A stretch of DNA of 64,000 nt from Oscillospiraceae bacterium (GTDB lineage: Bacteria > Bacillota_A > Clostridia > Oscillospirales > Oscillospiraceae), in assembly GCA_015067895.1 (NCBI GenBank), contig SVLP01000007.1, positions 1 to 64,000 of the forward strand, given 5' to 3'. The notes beneath the pieces were generated by a model. It did no database searches. It was given only the letters and a program-made list of their open reading frames with translations, and was not told the origin of the DNA. This document shows, one piece after another, positions 26,977 through 35,738 of the stretch; within the stretch, counting starts at the first letter, position 1; each line of letters starts with the position of its first letter. The translations under genes were made by a program, and so were the position numbers.

Positions 26977-28092
26977 TCAGTTGGAAAAGATGGTGTCCTC
27001 CACCAGCTCCAGGAAGTTGTGGATGGCCTCCCGGTCGGCCTGGTAGTAGACCCGGAGCCGATCCTTCTCCTCCCGGAGGAAGCCGTAGCCGTGCATCTGG
27101 CTCAGGATCCGGGACATATGGCCGGAATCCACGCCCATGATCTCCGCCAGCTCCAGACCGTAGGAGGGCTCGCCGCTCAGCCGCCGGAGGATCTCCAGCC
27201 GCTTCTTGTCACCGATGCACTTGAGCATATTGCCCACGGTCTCCACATCGCCGCCCCGGCTCCGGGGCAGGCCGTTGGCGGGGATGGCGCTGCCGATGTA
27301 GAGGATGTTGTAGTCCAGCGCCAGGGGGGAATGGGCTGCCACGGCGGTCAGCAGGTCGCTGTCCATCAGCAGCACCGCCACCCGGGTGTGCTCGCTCATC
27401 TTCGCCAGAAAGGCCTCATTGGCGAAGGTCGCCACGAAGCTCTCCAGGCTTCTCTTGCGGAAGGTGTCGTTCCAGTATGTCTCCGTCTCCTCAAAGAGCT
27501 CCCGTTCCCGGCCCAGATGCGCCTCCAGCGCCAGGGCATAGGGCTCGATCAGCGCCACCAGCTCCTCCATGCTCCGCTGAAAATCCCGGAAGCACTCGTA
27601 CATCTCCATCTGAAAGGCGCCGGGGAAGCGCATGGCCTTGATCTGCATGAACAGGTCGCCGGGGCAGCCGGGGTCGTTGGTGAAGGCGAAGACCATGTTC
27701 TCCTCGTTCCGGGAGGTCAGCCAATAGCCCCGCCGCTGCAAGTCCTGCCAGATGCCGCAGATCTCCCGGGCGTTCTCCCGAAGGCCCGGCTCCCGGAGGG
27801 TGCAGAAGGGGTGGGTCATCAGCTGGGCCAGGCAGACCGTCTCCGGATCCTCTCCGGCGGAGGCGAAATAGTGGCGGATCCGCCCGTCGCGGACATCCAC
27901 GCCGGTGCAGACCTCCTCCATGATGCGCTGGAGCCGGGCCATCCGCTTACTCTGGGCCTGATAGGCGGGATCGCTCATAAAGAACCGCTGGCGGCTGATG
28001 GCGGACTGAAAGGAAATGCCGTTGACATATTTATGGAGCATCGCCACTGTTTCCATCAGCAGAAAGGGCCCACGAACGATCTCGTATCCCAT
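26977..28092 (-). CDS. ArsR-type winged-helix transcriptional regulator with long N-terminal domain
   Basis: A 371-aa protein. The last about 85 residues form an ArsR/SmtB-like winged helix (GDKKRLEILRRLSGE, then MGVDSGHMSRILSQMH as recognition helix, then a wing). The first about 285 residues have no clear metal-binding cysteine motif and resemble the uncharacterised N-terminal part of DUF5937-type ArsR regulators. I prefer the start at MGYEIVRG because GGAG sits 8 bases upstream. An in-frame ATG seven codons earlier lacks a site and lies very close to the expected transcription start. Target genes are unknown; direct-repeat motifs at its own promoter suggest autoregulation. Confidence 0.78.
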   Translation of the reverse strand: MGYEIVRGPFLLMETVAMLHKYVNGISFQSAISRQRFFMSDPAYQAQSKRMARLQRIMEEVCTGVDVRDGRIRHYFASAGEDPETVCLAQLMTHPFCTLREPGLRENAREICGIWQDLQRRGYWLTSRNEENMVFAFTNDPGCPGDLFMQIKAMRFPGAFQMEMYECFRDFQRSMEELVALIEPYALALEAHLGRERELFEETETYWNDTFRKRSLESFVATFANEAFLAKMSEHTRVAVLLMDSDLLTAVAAHSPLALDYNILYIGSAIPANGLPRSRGGDVETVGNMLKCIGDKKRLEILRRLSGEPSYGLELAEIMGVDSGHMSRILSQMHGYGFLREEKDRLRVYYQADREAIHNFLELVEDTIFSN

Positions 28093-28116
28093 GTTAAACC
28101 ACTCCGTTTCCATAGA

Positions 28117-28126
28117 TTACTGTAAA
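28117..28126 (-). promoter_or_regulatory. TTACTGTAAA motif at the regulator promoter
   Basis: TTACTGTAAA lies next to the -10 element of the ArsR-type gene, and the same ten bases occur at the promoter of the small membrane-protein gene (53755-53764). It may be an operator of this regulator. Confidence 0.35.
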
Positions 28127-28154
28127 CTTTACTGGAACGGCACGAAAATGTCAA
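28126..28154 (-). promoter_or_regulatory. Promoter of the ArsR-type regulator gene
   Basis: TTGACA (28154-28149), 17 bases, TAAAGT (28131-28126) on the minus strand. The -10 is weaker than in neighbouring promoters. Confidence 0.65.
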
Positions 28155-28173
28155 GTGCGGCTTTGGGCCGGGG

Positions 28174-28929
28174 TCAGCGCTCCAGGGACTGATACTGCTT
28201 CTGTCTGGTCTTGGGATCCGCGTGGCCGCTGACGCAGTGGGTGAAATCCAGGGTGTCGAGCAAAGCGATGAATGCGTCCACCTTCTCCCGGTCGTAGGGC
28301 AGGGCGTCGGTGGTGGGGACGAAGTCCTCCTCATGGGCGATGTCGAAATGCCAGGGCAGGCCGTAGAGATCCTTGCAGTTGCTGTCGCCCAGGAAGACAA
28401 AGCGGTCTTCGGGGATGTAGCAGATGACCGAGTCGGAGGAGTGGGGGCCTTTGGCGTGGATCAGCTCACAGGTCACGCCCCCCAGGTCGATGGTCAGCTT
28501 CCCATCGAAGACGATGTCCGCCCCCACGACCTTGATTTTGGAGCGGTCGGGATACTCCCGCTTTATCATCTCGGAGCAGAAGACGATGTCCTCTCCCCCA
28601 TCGATCCGCTGCTCCATGGACGCATCGTCCCATTTCCAGGCCATCATTTTTCTCAGCTGTTCGTCCGTCTCCCGGCCTGCGATGACGGGAACGCCCCAGA
28701 AGGCCACGCCGAAGCTGTGATCCCAATGCCAGTGGGACAAGGCCACAAGATCCGGCATGGGTACCCCCGCTTCGGTCAGCTCCCGCTTCAGAAGCTCCAC
28801 GTTGGCTTCGGAATTTCCTGCGTCGAAGAGCAATGCCCTGCTCGCACCGCGGATATAGCCGATGTTGGGCCGGTCGGTGTAGTGCTGGTATTTTCGGATG
28901 TAAACGTGTTCGGTGATCTTCTCAAACAT
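28174..28929 (-). CDS. Metallo-beta-lactamase-fold hydrolase
   Basis: A 251-aa MBL-fold protein with the metal motif SHWHWDHS (HxHxDH). Further ligands are likely the Asp of LFDAGNS region, His in HAKGPHSSD, Asp in FLGDSNC and His in SGHADP. Such proteins are zinc or iron hydrolases of varied substrate, and the sequence does not tell which. It is 12 bases downstream of surE with its own AAAGGAGG site, so it is probably the second gene of a two-gene operon. No terminator was seen after it; the promoter of the ArsR-type gene follows directly. Confidence 0.85.
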   Translation of the reverse strand: MFEKITEHVYIRKYQHYTDRPNIGYIRGASRALLFDAGNSEANVELLKRELTEAGVPMPDLVALSHWHWDHSFGVAFWGVPVIAGRETDEQLRKMMAWKWDDASMEQRIDGGEDIVFCSEMIKREYPDRSKIKVVGADIVFDGKLTIDLGGVTCELIHAKGPHSSDSVICYIPEDRFVFLGDSNCKDLYGLPWHFDIAHEEDFVPTTDALPYDREKVDAFIALLDTLDFTHCVSGHADPKTRQKQYQSLER

Positions 28930-28941
28930 CCTGTTCCTCCT

Positions 28942-29664
28942 TTACAGTACGACGCATCGGACGGGCCCGATGGAGATGTGGCCCGTCAGCACGGCCTCCA
29001 GGTCGGTGCCTGCGGGAATGCCGTCGGCATCGGTCAGGGGCGTGCCGTCGATGGTCAGGCTGACGGAGCCGCCGGGCAGCTCCGCAGGAACATACCACTC
29101 CCGGAACAACGGCACAGGGGCAACGGTGCGATCCCGGAGGATGCCCTTCAGCGCATGCCTATCGCAGCCGGGAAAGTTGACGTTCCACACGGCTCCGGCC
29201 GGGGGCAGCTGGGCCGTCAGCTCCTTCAGGATCTCCACAAGCTGCGCTTCCGCCAGCTCCAATGATGCACCGTGGGCATTGGAGACGGCGATGGCAGGGA
29301 TGCCGTACATCCGGGCCTCGAAGGCCGCGCCCAGAGTGCCCGAGTGGGCGATGTCGTAGCACACGTTCCAGCCCGCATTGACGCCGGAGAGGACGAAGTC
29401 CGGCTTTTCCGCCAGGATGTACTGGAGCGCCACCTTGACGCAGTCCGCCGGTGTCCCGTCCACCTGCCAGGCATCCACCGGCAGGGGAAAATCCTCCGCT
29501 TTACTGACAGTCAGGGCACCGCGGATGGTGATGCGCTGGGACATGGCGCTGCACTGCCGGGCCGGGGCCACCACGGTCACCTCCCCCAGCTCCAGAGCCG
29601 CCTTCACCAGCAGCTCGATGCCGGGGGCATGGATGGAATCGTCGTTTACGATCAGGAGCTTCAT
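28942..29664 (-). CDS. surE: 5'/3'-nucleotidase SurE
   Basis: A 240-aa SurE-family survival protein that removes phosphate from nucleoside monophosphates. The N-terminal metal-binding signature NDDSIHAPGI is clear, and the family segment GVNAGWNVCYDIAHSGTLG with adjacent AAFEAR is present. I choose MKLLIVND as start because AGAAGGG lies 9 bases upstream. Two ATG codons directly after that site (three and two codons earlier) are less well spaced. It is the first gene of an operon with the MBL-fold hydrolase. Confidence 0.92.
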   Translation of the reverse strand: MKLLIVNDDSIHAPGIELLVKAALELGEVTVVAPARQCSAMSQRITIRGALTVSKAEDFPLPVDAWQVDGTPADCVKVALQYILAEKPDFVLSGVNAGWNVCYDIAHSGTLGAAFEARMYGIPAIAVSNAHGASLELAEAQLVEILKELTAQLPPAGAVWNVNFPGCDRHALKGILRDRTVAPVPLFREWYVPAELPGGSVSLTIDGTPLTDADGIPAGTDLEAVLTGHISIGPVRCVVL

Positions 29665-29693
29665 GTGCATCATCCCTTCTCTTTTTTGATGGT

Positions 29694-29722
29694 ATCATAC
29701 CACAAAAAACGACCTGTGTATA
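29694..29722 (-). promoter_or_regulatory. Promoter of surE operon
   Basis: TATACA (29722-29717), 17 bases, TATGAT (29699-29694), with TG one base before the -10. GGTATCATACC (29691-29701) is an 11-base palindrome covering the -10 and may be an operator. Confidence 0.6.
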
Positions 29723-29729
29723 TAGCGAA

Positions 29730-29772
29730 GCTCCCCACAGCGCCATCCCTTTCGGATCGCACTGCGGGGAGC
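29730..29772 (-). terminator. Probable terminator of rex
   Basis: Complementary ends GCTCCCC and GGGGAGC with further pairing inside an interrupted stem, 17 bases after the rex stop codon. The U-run is weak. Confidence 0.5.
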
Positions 29773-29788
29773 ATATCAAATTACTTTT

Positions 29789-30415
29789 TCAGCTTTCCTG
29801 CTGCTCCAGCTGCGTATGCAGCACAGCCAGGGTACGCACCAGATCGTCCTGCTTCATCAGAATCCCCTCGGGCACCGTCAGCTCCGCCGGGGTGAAATTC
29901 CAGACGGCTCCGACACCGCAGTCGACCAGCCGGTCGCAGACCTGCTGGGCCTGCTCTGACGGCACTGTCAGGATGCCGATGCGCACATGATACAGTCGGC
30001 AAAAGACCTCCAGACCGTCCAGATGGTAGATGGGCTTGCCGGTCTGGGTCTTCCCTCTGGGCGGCATCGGATCGAAGCCTGCAAGCACATCCAGCCCAGC
30101 CTCCTCAAAGCCCTCGTAATCCAGCAGCGCCCGTCCCAATCTGTTGGTGCCCACCACAACGACACCGGTTCCGGTGTTCAGCTCCAGGACTTTTTCGATA
30201 TCCCGGATCAGCGCGGCCCGGGGATAGCCAAGCTTCCGGCGTCCGCCGCTGGAGACCTTGGCCAGATCCTTGCGCACCATCACATCGCCCAGCTCCAGAG
30301 CCTCGGCAATGCGTGTGGCAGAGATGTTCTCCACATCCTCCGGCAGAGACCTGAGATATTCCAGATAAACAGGCAGTCTGACCAGCAGTTTTTTTGAGAC
30401 CTGTTTGGATTCCAT
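29789..30415 (-). CDS. rex: Redox-sensing transcriptional repressor Rex
   Basis: A 208-aa Rex protein that represses fermentation and hydrogen-metabolism genes and releases DNA when NADH is high. The N-terminal winged helix contains NISATRIAEALEL and MVRKDLAKVS. The C-terminal Rossmann domain begins VVVVGTNRLGRAL. Here the usual GxGxxG nucleotide loop reads GTNRLG, so its middle glycine is Asn. The chosen start (MESKQ) has TTGGAGG 8 bases upstream; an in-frame ATG five codons earlier has none. A plausible target in this window is the [FeFe]-hydrogenase operon at 53956. Confidence 0.92.
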   Translation of the reverse strand: MESKQVSKKLLVRLPVYLEYLRSLPEDVENISATRIAEALELGDVMVRKDLAKVSSGGRRKLGYPRAALIRDIEKVLELNTGTGVVVVGTNRLGRALLDYEGFEEAGLDVLAGFDPMPPRGKTQTGKPIYHLDGLEVFCRLYHVRIGILTVPSEQAQQVCDRLVDCGVGAVWNFTPAELTVPEGILMKQDDLVRTLAVLHTQLEQQES

Positions 30416-30562
30416 TGTGTATGCCTCCAATGCTTCATTGCTTCCGCGCCTGGCGGAAGCGGTACTGCTGACAAAACCGGGGCCTTAAGCCCGATGGGAA
30501 GGCTGCATGAGCAGCATATCAATAATTATATGAATTCTACAGCTTTTGTGTATCCAAAACAA

Positions 30563-30599
30563 TATAGTTTCGAAATTTTATTCATAGTTTGAAACTATA
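30563..30599. promoter_or_regulatory. Nested palindromes upstream of rex
   Basis: TATAGTTTC (30563-30571) is the reverse complement of GAAACTATA (30591-30599). The second half is itself part of a perfect 7-1-7 palindrome, ATAGTTT-G-AAACTAT (30584-30598). The arrangement looks like tandem operator sites. It sits between the peptide-gene terminators and the rex coding region; no confident rex -35 could be placed. Confidence 0.5.
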
Positions 30600-30616
30600 G
30601 ATTCGACAATTGGAAA

Positions 30617-30636
30617 GGGCGTACCGCAGTACGCCC
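30617..30636 (-). terminator. Second terminator hairpin after the 68-aa peptide gene
   Basis: A perfect 8-bp stem (GGGCGTAC with GTACGCCC) and a 4-base loop, followed by TTTCC on the minus strand. Confidence 0.6.
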
Positions 30637-30652
30637 GTTATGGGATCAGAAA

Positions 30653-30676
30653 TGCCAGCCGATCGCTCGGCTGGCA
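30653..30676 (-). terminator. First terminator hairpin after the 68-aa peptide gene
   Basis: A perfect 10-bp stem (TGCCAGCCGA with TCGGCTGGCA) and a 4-base loop, followed by TTTCT on the minus strand, 14 bases past the stop codon. Confidence 0.75.
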
Positions 30677-30690
30677 GTGAGTCGTATCTG

Positions 30691-30897
30691 TTACTTGTCC
30701 TCGCCCAGGCAGTTCATGTCCACCAGAGCGCAGGTGCTGTCGTCACCGGCGGCGGCGTTCATGTCCGTCAGCGCGTAGGTCTTCTCCTCCTGGGTGTCCA
30801 GGCAGTTCATATCGTTCAGAGCACAGGTGCGATCGTCTTCAGCGGAAATGCCGTTCACATTGCCCCAGCCCAGGCCGGTCTTGTTTTCCTTTGCCAT
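30691..30897 (-). CDS. 68-aa repeat peptide with CxxxD motifs, possible RiPP precursor
   Basis: An unrecognised 68-aa peptide. After a leader-like stretch starting MAKENKTGLGWGN it has three copies of T-[C/Y]-A-L-x-D-M-N: TCALNDMNCL (24-33), TYALTDMNAA (40-49) and TCALVDMNCL (55-64), spaced 16 and 15 residues apart and separated by acidic linkers. Cys25-x3-Asp29 and Cys56-x3-Asp60 match the CX3D spacing of thioether-bridged ranthipeptides such as freyrasin; Tyr41 replaces the Cys in the middle copy. AGGAG lies upstream of the ATG. The gene has its own promoter and two terminators, so it is a stand-alone unit. No modifying enzyme is adjacent; the only radical SAM gene here is the SCIFF maturase. 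It may equally be a metal-binding or unmodified peptide. Confidence 0.8.
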   Translation of the reverse strand: MAKENKTGLGWGNVNGISAEDDRTCALNDMNCLDTQEEKTYALTDMNAAAGDDSTCALVDMNCLGEDK

Positions 30898-30971
30898 CGT
30901 ACATTACTCCTGTCAATGCGTGTTTTCCGGCATTGCCGGAAGGGCCGCGAATATAGATCCCCTTTGTATCG

Positions 30972-31000
30972 AGTATACCAACCGGGGCGGAAAAATTCAA
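30972..31000 (-). promoter_or_regulatory. Promoter of the 68-aa peptide gene
   Basis: TTGAAT (31000-30995), 17 bases, TATACT (30977-30972), with an extended -10 (TGG). The leader contains a small perfect hairpin at 30925-30941 (TTCCGGC-ATT-GCCGGAA) just before the ribosome binding site. Confidence 0.78.
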
Positions 31001-31041
31001 GGGATTTGCGCTGGGATTTTGACACTGGGAGAAGATTGTCA

Positions 31042-31060
31042 AATAAGAATCATTCTTATT
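31042..31060 (+). promoter_or_regulatory. PerR/Fur-type operator
   Basis: AATAAGAATCATTCTTATT is a perfect 9-1-9 palindrome (10-1-10 with the flanking A and T) directly upstream of the peroxiredoxin -35. Layout and A/T-rich half-sites fit PerR or Fur boxes, so peroxide or iron control is likely. Confidence 0.7.
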
Positions 31061-31065
31061 TACTG

Positions 31066-31094
31066 TTGCTTTTCTGCGCTTCATGGGATACAAT
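31066..31094 (+). promoter_or_regulatory. Promoter of the peroxiredoxin operon
   Basis: TTGCTT (31066-31071), 17 bases, TACAAT (31089-31094). The PerR-like palindrome ends five bases before the -35. Confidence 0.7.
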
Positions 31095-31126
31095 ATAGTT
31101 ACAAGAAATCTGAAAGGAGCATCGCC

Positions 31127-31693
31127 ATGAGCCATCTGATCCGCAAATCCCTGGAGCCCTTCACCGTCCACGGCTACTGCCGTGGGGACAGCCGCATCTA
31201 CACCCAGGAGGATCTCCTGGGGCACTGGGCCGTACTCTTTTTCTATCCCGCCGATTTCACCTTCGTCTGCCCCACGGAGCTGAAGGATCTGGGCGAGCAT
31301 TTCGAGGGCTTCGAACAGGAGGACTGCCAGATCTTCTCGGTCAGCTGCGACACCCACTTCGTCCACAAGGCCTGGGCCGACGCCTCCGAGACCATCCGGG
31401 AGCTGCCCTTCGTCATGCTGGCCGATCCCGCCGGGAAGCTCAGCCGCCAGTTCGGCGTCCTGCTGGAGGAGGAGGGCCAGGCCCTTCGCGCCACCTTCGT
31501 GCTGAATCCCGCCGGTGAGGTCGTCCTCTACGAGATCCACGACCTGGGCATCGGCCGCAGCGCCAGCGAGCTTCTCCGCAAGGTGCAGGCCGCCCGGTTC
31601 GTCGCCGAGCACGGCGACCAGGTCTGCCCTGCCGCCTGGCAGCCCGGCGAGGAGACCCTGACCCCCAGCCTGGATCTGGTGGGCCTGCTGTAA
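31127..31693 (+). CDS. ahpC: AhpC-type 2-Cys peroxiredoxin
   Basis: A 188-aa peroxiredoxin that reduces hydrogen peroxide and organic hydroperoxides. The peroxidatic Cys48 is in FTFVCPTEL and the resolving Cys167 in VCPAAW, as in typical AhpC. I choose MSHLIRK as start because GAAAGGAG sits 8 bases upstream; the longer open frame runs back across the promoter. It is followed after 10 bases by a gene for its probable electron donor. A PerR-like palindrome precedes the promoter. Confidence 0.95.
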   Translation: MSHLIRKSLEPFTVHGYCRGDSRIYTQEDLLGHWAVLFFYPADFTFVCPTELKDLGEHFEGFEQEDCQIFSVSCDTHFVHKAWADASETIRELPFVMLADPAGKLSRQFGVLLEEEGQALRATFVLNPAGEVVLYEIHDLGIGRSASELLRKVQAARFVAEHGDQVCPAAWQPGEETLTPSLDLVGLL

Positions 31694-31703
31694 GGAGGAC
31701 GCC

Positions 31704-32348
31704 ATGACCTTTGCCGAAAAAAGTCCCCTGATCGCTCCCGCACTGGAGGAGCAGCTGAAGATGCTGTTTTCCAAACTGACTGCCGATGTGGAGCTGATCT
31801 GCATCGCGGGCGATGACGCCAAATCCGCCGAGATGGGTGCGTTCCTGAACCACCTGGTCTCCCTCTGCGATAAGCTGTCTGTGCGCTTCCTGGCCCCCGG
31901 CGAGGATGCTGCGCTGGACGAGGCCCTGGACGCCTCCCTCCTGCCCGCCACCGCCGTCGGCGGAAGCCGGATGGTCTTCCACGGCATCCCCGGCGGCAAG
32001 GAGATCACCGCCTTCGCCGCCGCCATCCTGAACACGGGCGGGGCCGCCAAGCCGTTGGACAGGTTCACGCTGAAGGATATCGCCAAAATCAAAGTCCCCC
32101 TGAAGCTCCAGGTCTGCGTCTCCTTGAGCTGCCAGCACTGCTGCCAGCTGGTGATCCACGCCCAGCGCATCGCCTGGGAAAACGAGCTGGTCACCGCCCA
32201 CATGATCGACGCCAATCTCTACCCGGAGCTGGTGCAGGAGCTGAAGCTCCAGCGGGTGCCCCTGACCGTGGTCAACGGCAGCAGGCAGTACCCCGGCGGC
32301 AAGACCATGGCAGAGCTGACGGGTCTGCTCAGCAAATACCGCGACTGA
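31704..32348 (+). CDS. AhpF N-terminal-domain-like disulfide protein (reductant of AhpC)
   Basis: A 214-aa protein corresponding to the N-terminal double-thioredoxin part of AhpF, without the flavoprotein domain. The C-terminal half contains CVSLSCQHCC with the redox pair Cys143-Cys146 and a third Cys147, followed by a cis-Pro loop (RVPLTVVN). The N-terminal half is a second thioredoxin-like fold without a CxxC. It would pass electrons from a separate thioredoxin reductase-like flavoprotein to AhpC. An AAGGAGG site precedes the ATG. Confidence 0.85.
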   Translation: MTFAEKSPLIAPALEEQLKMLFSKLTADVELICIAGDDAKSAEMGAFLNHLVSLCDKLSVRFLAPGEDAALDEALDASLLPATAVGGSRMVFHGIPGGKEITAFAAAILNTGGAAKPLDRFTLKDIAKIKVPLKLQVCVSLSCQHCCQLVIHAQRIAWENELVTAHMIDANLYPELVQELKLQRVPLTVVNGSRQYPGGKTMAELTGLLSKYRD

Positions 32349-32351
32349 ACG

Positions 32352-32396
32352 AAATCTCCAAAAAGCAAGGTTCTCCCCTGTGCTTTTTGGAGATTT
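32352..32396 (+). terminator. Terminator of the peroxiredoxin operon
   Basis: A 16-bp stem (AAATCTCCAAAAAGCA with TGCTTTTTGGAGATTT) and a 13-base loop, ending in a run of Ts. It starts four bases past the stop codon. Confidence 0.92.
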
Positions 32397-32418
32397 TTTC
32401 CATTTTCGACAAATCCAT

Positions 32419-32447
32419 TTGTAACATCTCAGCTTATATGGTACATT
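32419..32447 (+). promoter_or_regulatory. Promoter of the TetR-type regulator gene
   Basis: TTGTAA (32419-32424), 17 bases, TACATT (32442-32447), with a TGG extended -10. Confidence 0.7.
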
Positions 32448-32519
32448 ATTCACAACAGCGAACCCCTGCGCATCTTGTCCCCGGGCCCGCATAGATTTGA
32501 TAACGGAAGGAGCACCCCT

Positions 32520-33053
32520 ATGTGCGGCAACACCACCAAGCAGCGCATCGGCGCGGCACTGCGTCTGCTCATGAACGAGCGGCCCTTTGACAGGATCACC
32601 GTCCAGAACCTGATGGACGCCACCAGCATGAAGCGCCAGAGCTTCTACTACCACTTCCGGGATACCCGGGATGTGCTGCTGTGGATCTGTCGGCAGGAGC
32701 TGGTGGAGCCCCTGCGCCGCAGCGAGCTGGCCTTTCCCGACTGGGTCATGCTGGCTCTGGAGATCGTGGAGCGCGATCGTGCCTTCTACCGCAAGCTTCT
32801 GGCCGCCGCCCATCCGGACTTTGTCCGGGAGCTCGGCACACAGGTGCTCTGGCACCGCACCGTATGTCTCCTCTACGGACAGCTCCCCGATACGGAGCTG
32901 GACGCCACCCAGCGCTATGTGGTGGATTTTTTCGTCCAGGCCATCCTGGGCCAGTTCCTCCGCTTCGCCGCGGGCCGTGCTCCCCTGGACAGGCAGGTCG
33001 CCCGGGAGCACATCGCCGGTCTGCTTGGGGTCATCCGGATAAGCAGCGGATAA
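32520..33053 (+). CDS. TetR-family transcriptional regulator
   Basis: A 177-aa regulator. The N-terminal helix-turn-helix reads TKQRIGAALRLLMNERPFD, ITVQNLMDATSMKRQSFYYHF, typical of TetR proteins and close in form to the DhaS group. The C-terminal ligand domain is rich in aromatic and basic residues and cannot be matched to a ligand. The ATG has GGAAGGAG upstream; a longer frame without a site is rejected. It directly precedes the glycerol operon on the same strand, so control of glpK/glpF is plausible but not shown. Confidence 0.85.
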   Translation: MCGNTTKQRIGAALRLLMNERPFDRITVQNLMDATSMKRQSFYYHFRDTRDVLLWICRQELVEPLRRSELAFPDWVMLALEIVERDRAFYRKLLAAAHPDFVRELGTQVLWHRTVCLLYGQLPDTELDATQRYVVDFFVQAILGQFLRFAAGRAPLDRQVAREHIAGLLGVIRISSG

Positions 33054-33122
33054 AAAATCGACGTTTTTTTACAAATCATCCAATGTGTCAAATGACTTTT
33101 TGCGGCAACATTGATAAACTAA

Positions 33123-34691
<1,569 letters not shown>

Positions 34692-34794
34692 CCCCCGCGT
34701 TCCGCAGGATGCACTGCTGCTTTGTACGATCTTGGGCGAATTGGTGAGATCCTGCGAATTCGCCGAAAGGATCGGTAAAATCGGACTGTTCTGC

Positions 34795-34814
34795 GGAACG
34801 GTCATAACCGTTCC
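34795..34814 (+). terminator. Hairpin between glpK and glpF
   Basis: A perfect 8-bp stem (GGAACGGT with ACCGTTCC) and a 4-base loop, without a clear T-run. It may be a processing or partial termination signal within the operon. Confidence 0.35.
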
Positions 34815-34863
34815 CTACATCCAGCCGTATCCATCTGATTAAATTCAATAGGAGGAAAAAGCT

Positions 34864-35568
34864 ATGTTACCTTATATCGCGGAATTTCTGGGCACCATGC
34901 TGCTCATCATCCTGGGCGACGGCGTCGTTGCCAACGTGACCCTGAACAAGTCCGGCATGAAGGGTGCCGGTTCCATCCAGATCACCCTGGCCTGGGGCCT
35001 TGCCGTCATGGTTCCCGCCTTCATCTTCGGCGCCGCCTCCGGTGCCCACTTCAACCCCGCCCTGACCCTGGCTCTGGCCGCTGACGGCTCCCTGGCCTGG
35101 GGTCTGGTTCCCGGCTACATCATCGCCCAGTTCGCAGGCGCCATCGTCGGCGCTGTCATCGTCTACCTGATGTTCAAGGATCAGTTCGACGCCACTGAGG
35201 ATCCCGGCACCAAGCTGGGCGTCTTCTCCACCGGCCCCTCCGTCCCCAACCTGCCCCGCAACATCTTCTGCGAGGCCGTCGCCACCTTCGTTCTGGTCTT
35301 CGCCATCAAGGGCATCCCCGCCGGTACCGTCGCCGGTGTCGAGAAGTTCATGGTCTTCGGCATCATCGTTGCCATCGGTATGTCCCTGGGCGGCCTGACC
35401 GGCTACGCCCTGAACCCCGCCCGTGACATCGGCCCCCGTATCGCCCACGCCTTCCTGCCCATCAAGGGTAAGGGCTCCTCCAACTGGGGCTACGCCATCG
35501 TTCCCCTGCTGGGCCCCGTCATCGGTGCCCTGATCGCCGTGGCCCTGTACGCCGTCATCCCCTGGTAA
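34864..35568 (+). CDS. glpF: Glycerol facilitator (aquaglyceroporin)
   Basis: A 234-aa MIP-family channel with six predicted membrane segments. The two pore motifs are HFNPALT in the first half and ALNPARDIGPR in the second; Asp after the second NPAR is typical of glycerol facilitators. A TAGGAGG site precedes the ATG. It lies between glpK and the two flavoproteins and supplies glycerol to the kinase. Confidence 0.95.
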   Translation: MLPYIAEFLGTMLLIILGDGVVANVTLNKSGMKGAGSIQITLAWGLAVMVPAFIFGAASGAHFNPALTLALAADGSLAWGLVPGYIIAQFAGAIVGAVIVYLMFKDQFDATEDPGTKLGVFSTGPSVPNLPRNIFCEAVATFVLVFAIKGIPAGTVAGVEKFMVFGIIVAIGMSLGGLTGYALNPARDIGPRIAHAFLPIKGKGSSNWGYAIVPLLGPVIGALIAVALYAVIPW

Positions 35569-35636
35569 TTGAAAAATTTACCAACGCTTTTCCATGAGGA
35601 ACTTCGGAAATCCCTGACATAAACCCGTTTTCCCGG

Positions 35637-35665
35637 CCCCCTCGTCCGAATTTCCGGGCGAGGGG
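35637..35665 (+). terminator. GC-rich hairpin between glpF and the first flavoprotein gene
   Basis: CCCCTCG pairs with CGAGGGG around a short loop with additional inner pairs. T-rich sequence follows only after about 20 bases, so partial termination is possible. Confidence 0.4.
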
Positions 35666-35738
35666 AGCCCTTCCGTTGTGGGTCTTTTCTCACTTTTTCC
35701 CTGAAAATATCTCCAATTCAACAAAGGAGTGAAGTATC

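Noticed and set aside
30691..30897. Assignment of the 68-aa peptide as a ferredoxin or rubredoxin fragment
   Set aside because: The cysteine spacing (x6 between Cys25 and Cys32, likewise Cys56 and Cys63) is not that of known Fe-S peptides, and the repeats are centred on ALxDMN.
34867..35448. Minus-strand frame of about 190 codons opposite glpF
   Set aside because: The plus strand encodes a complete aquaglyceroporin with both NPA motifs; the antisense translation is Gly/Asp-rich noise.
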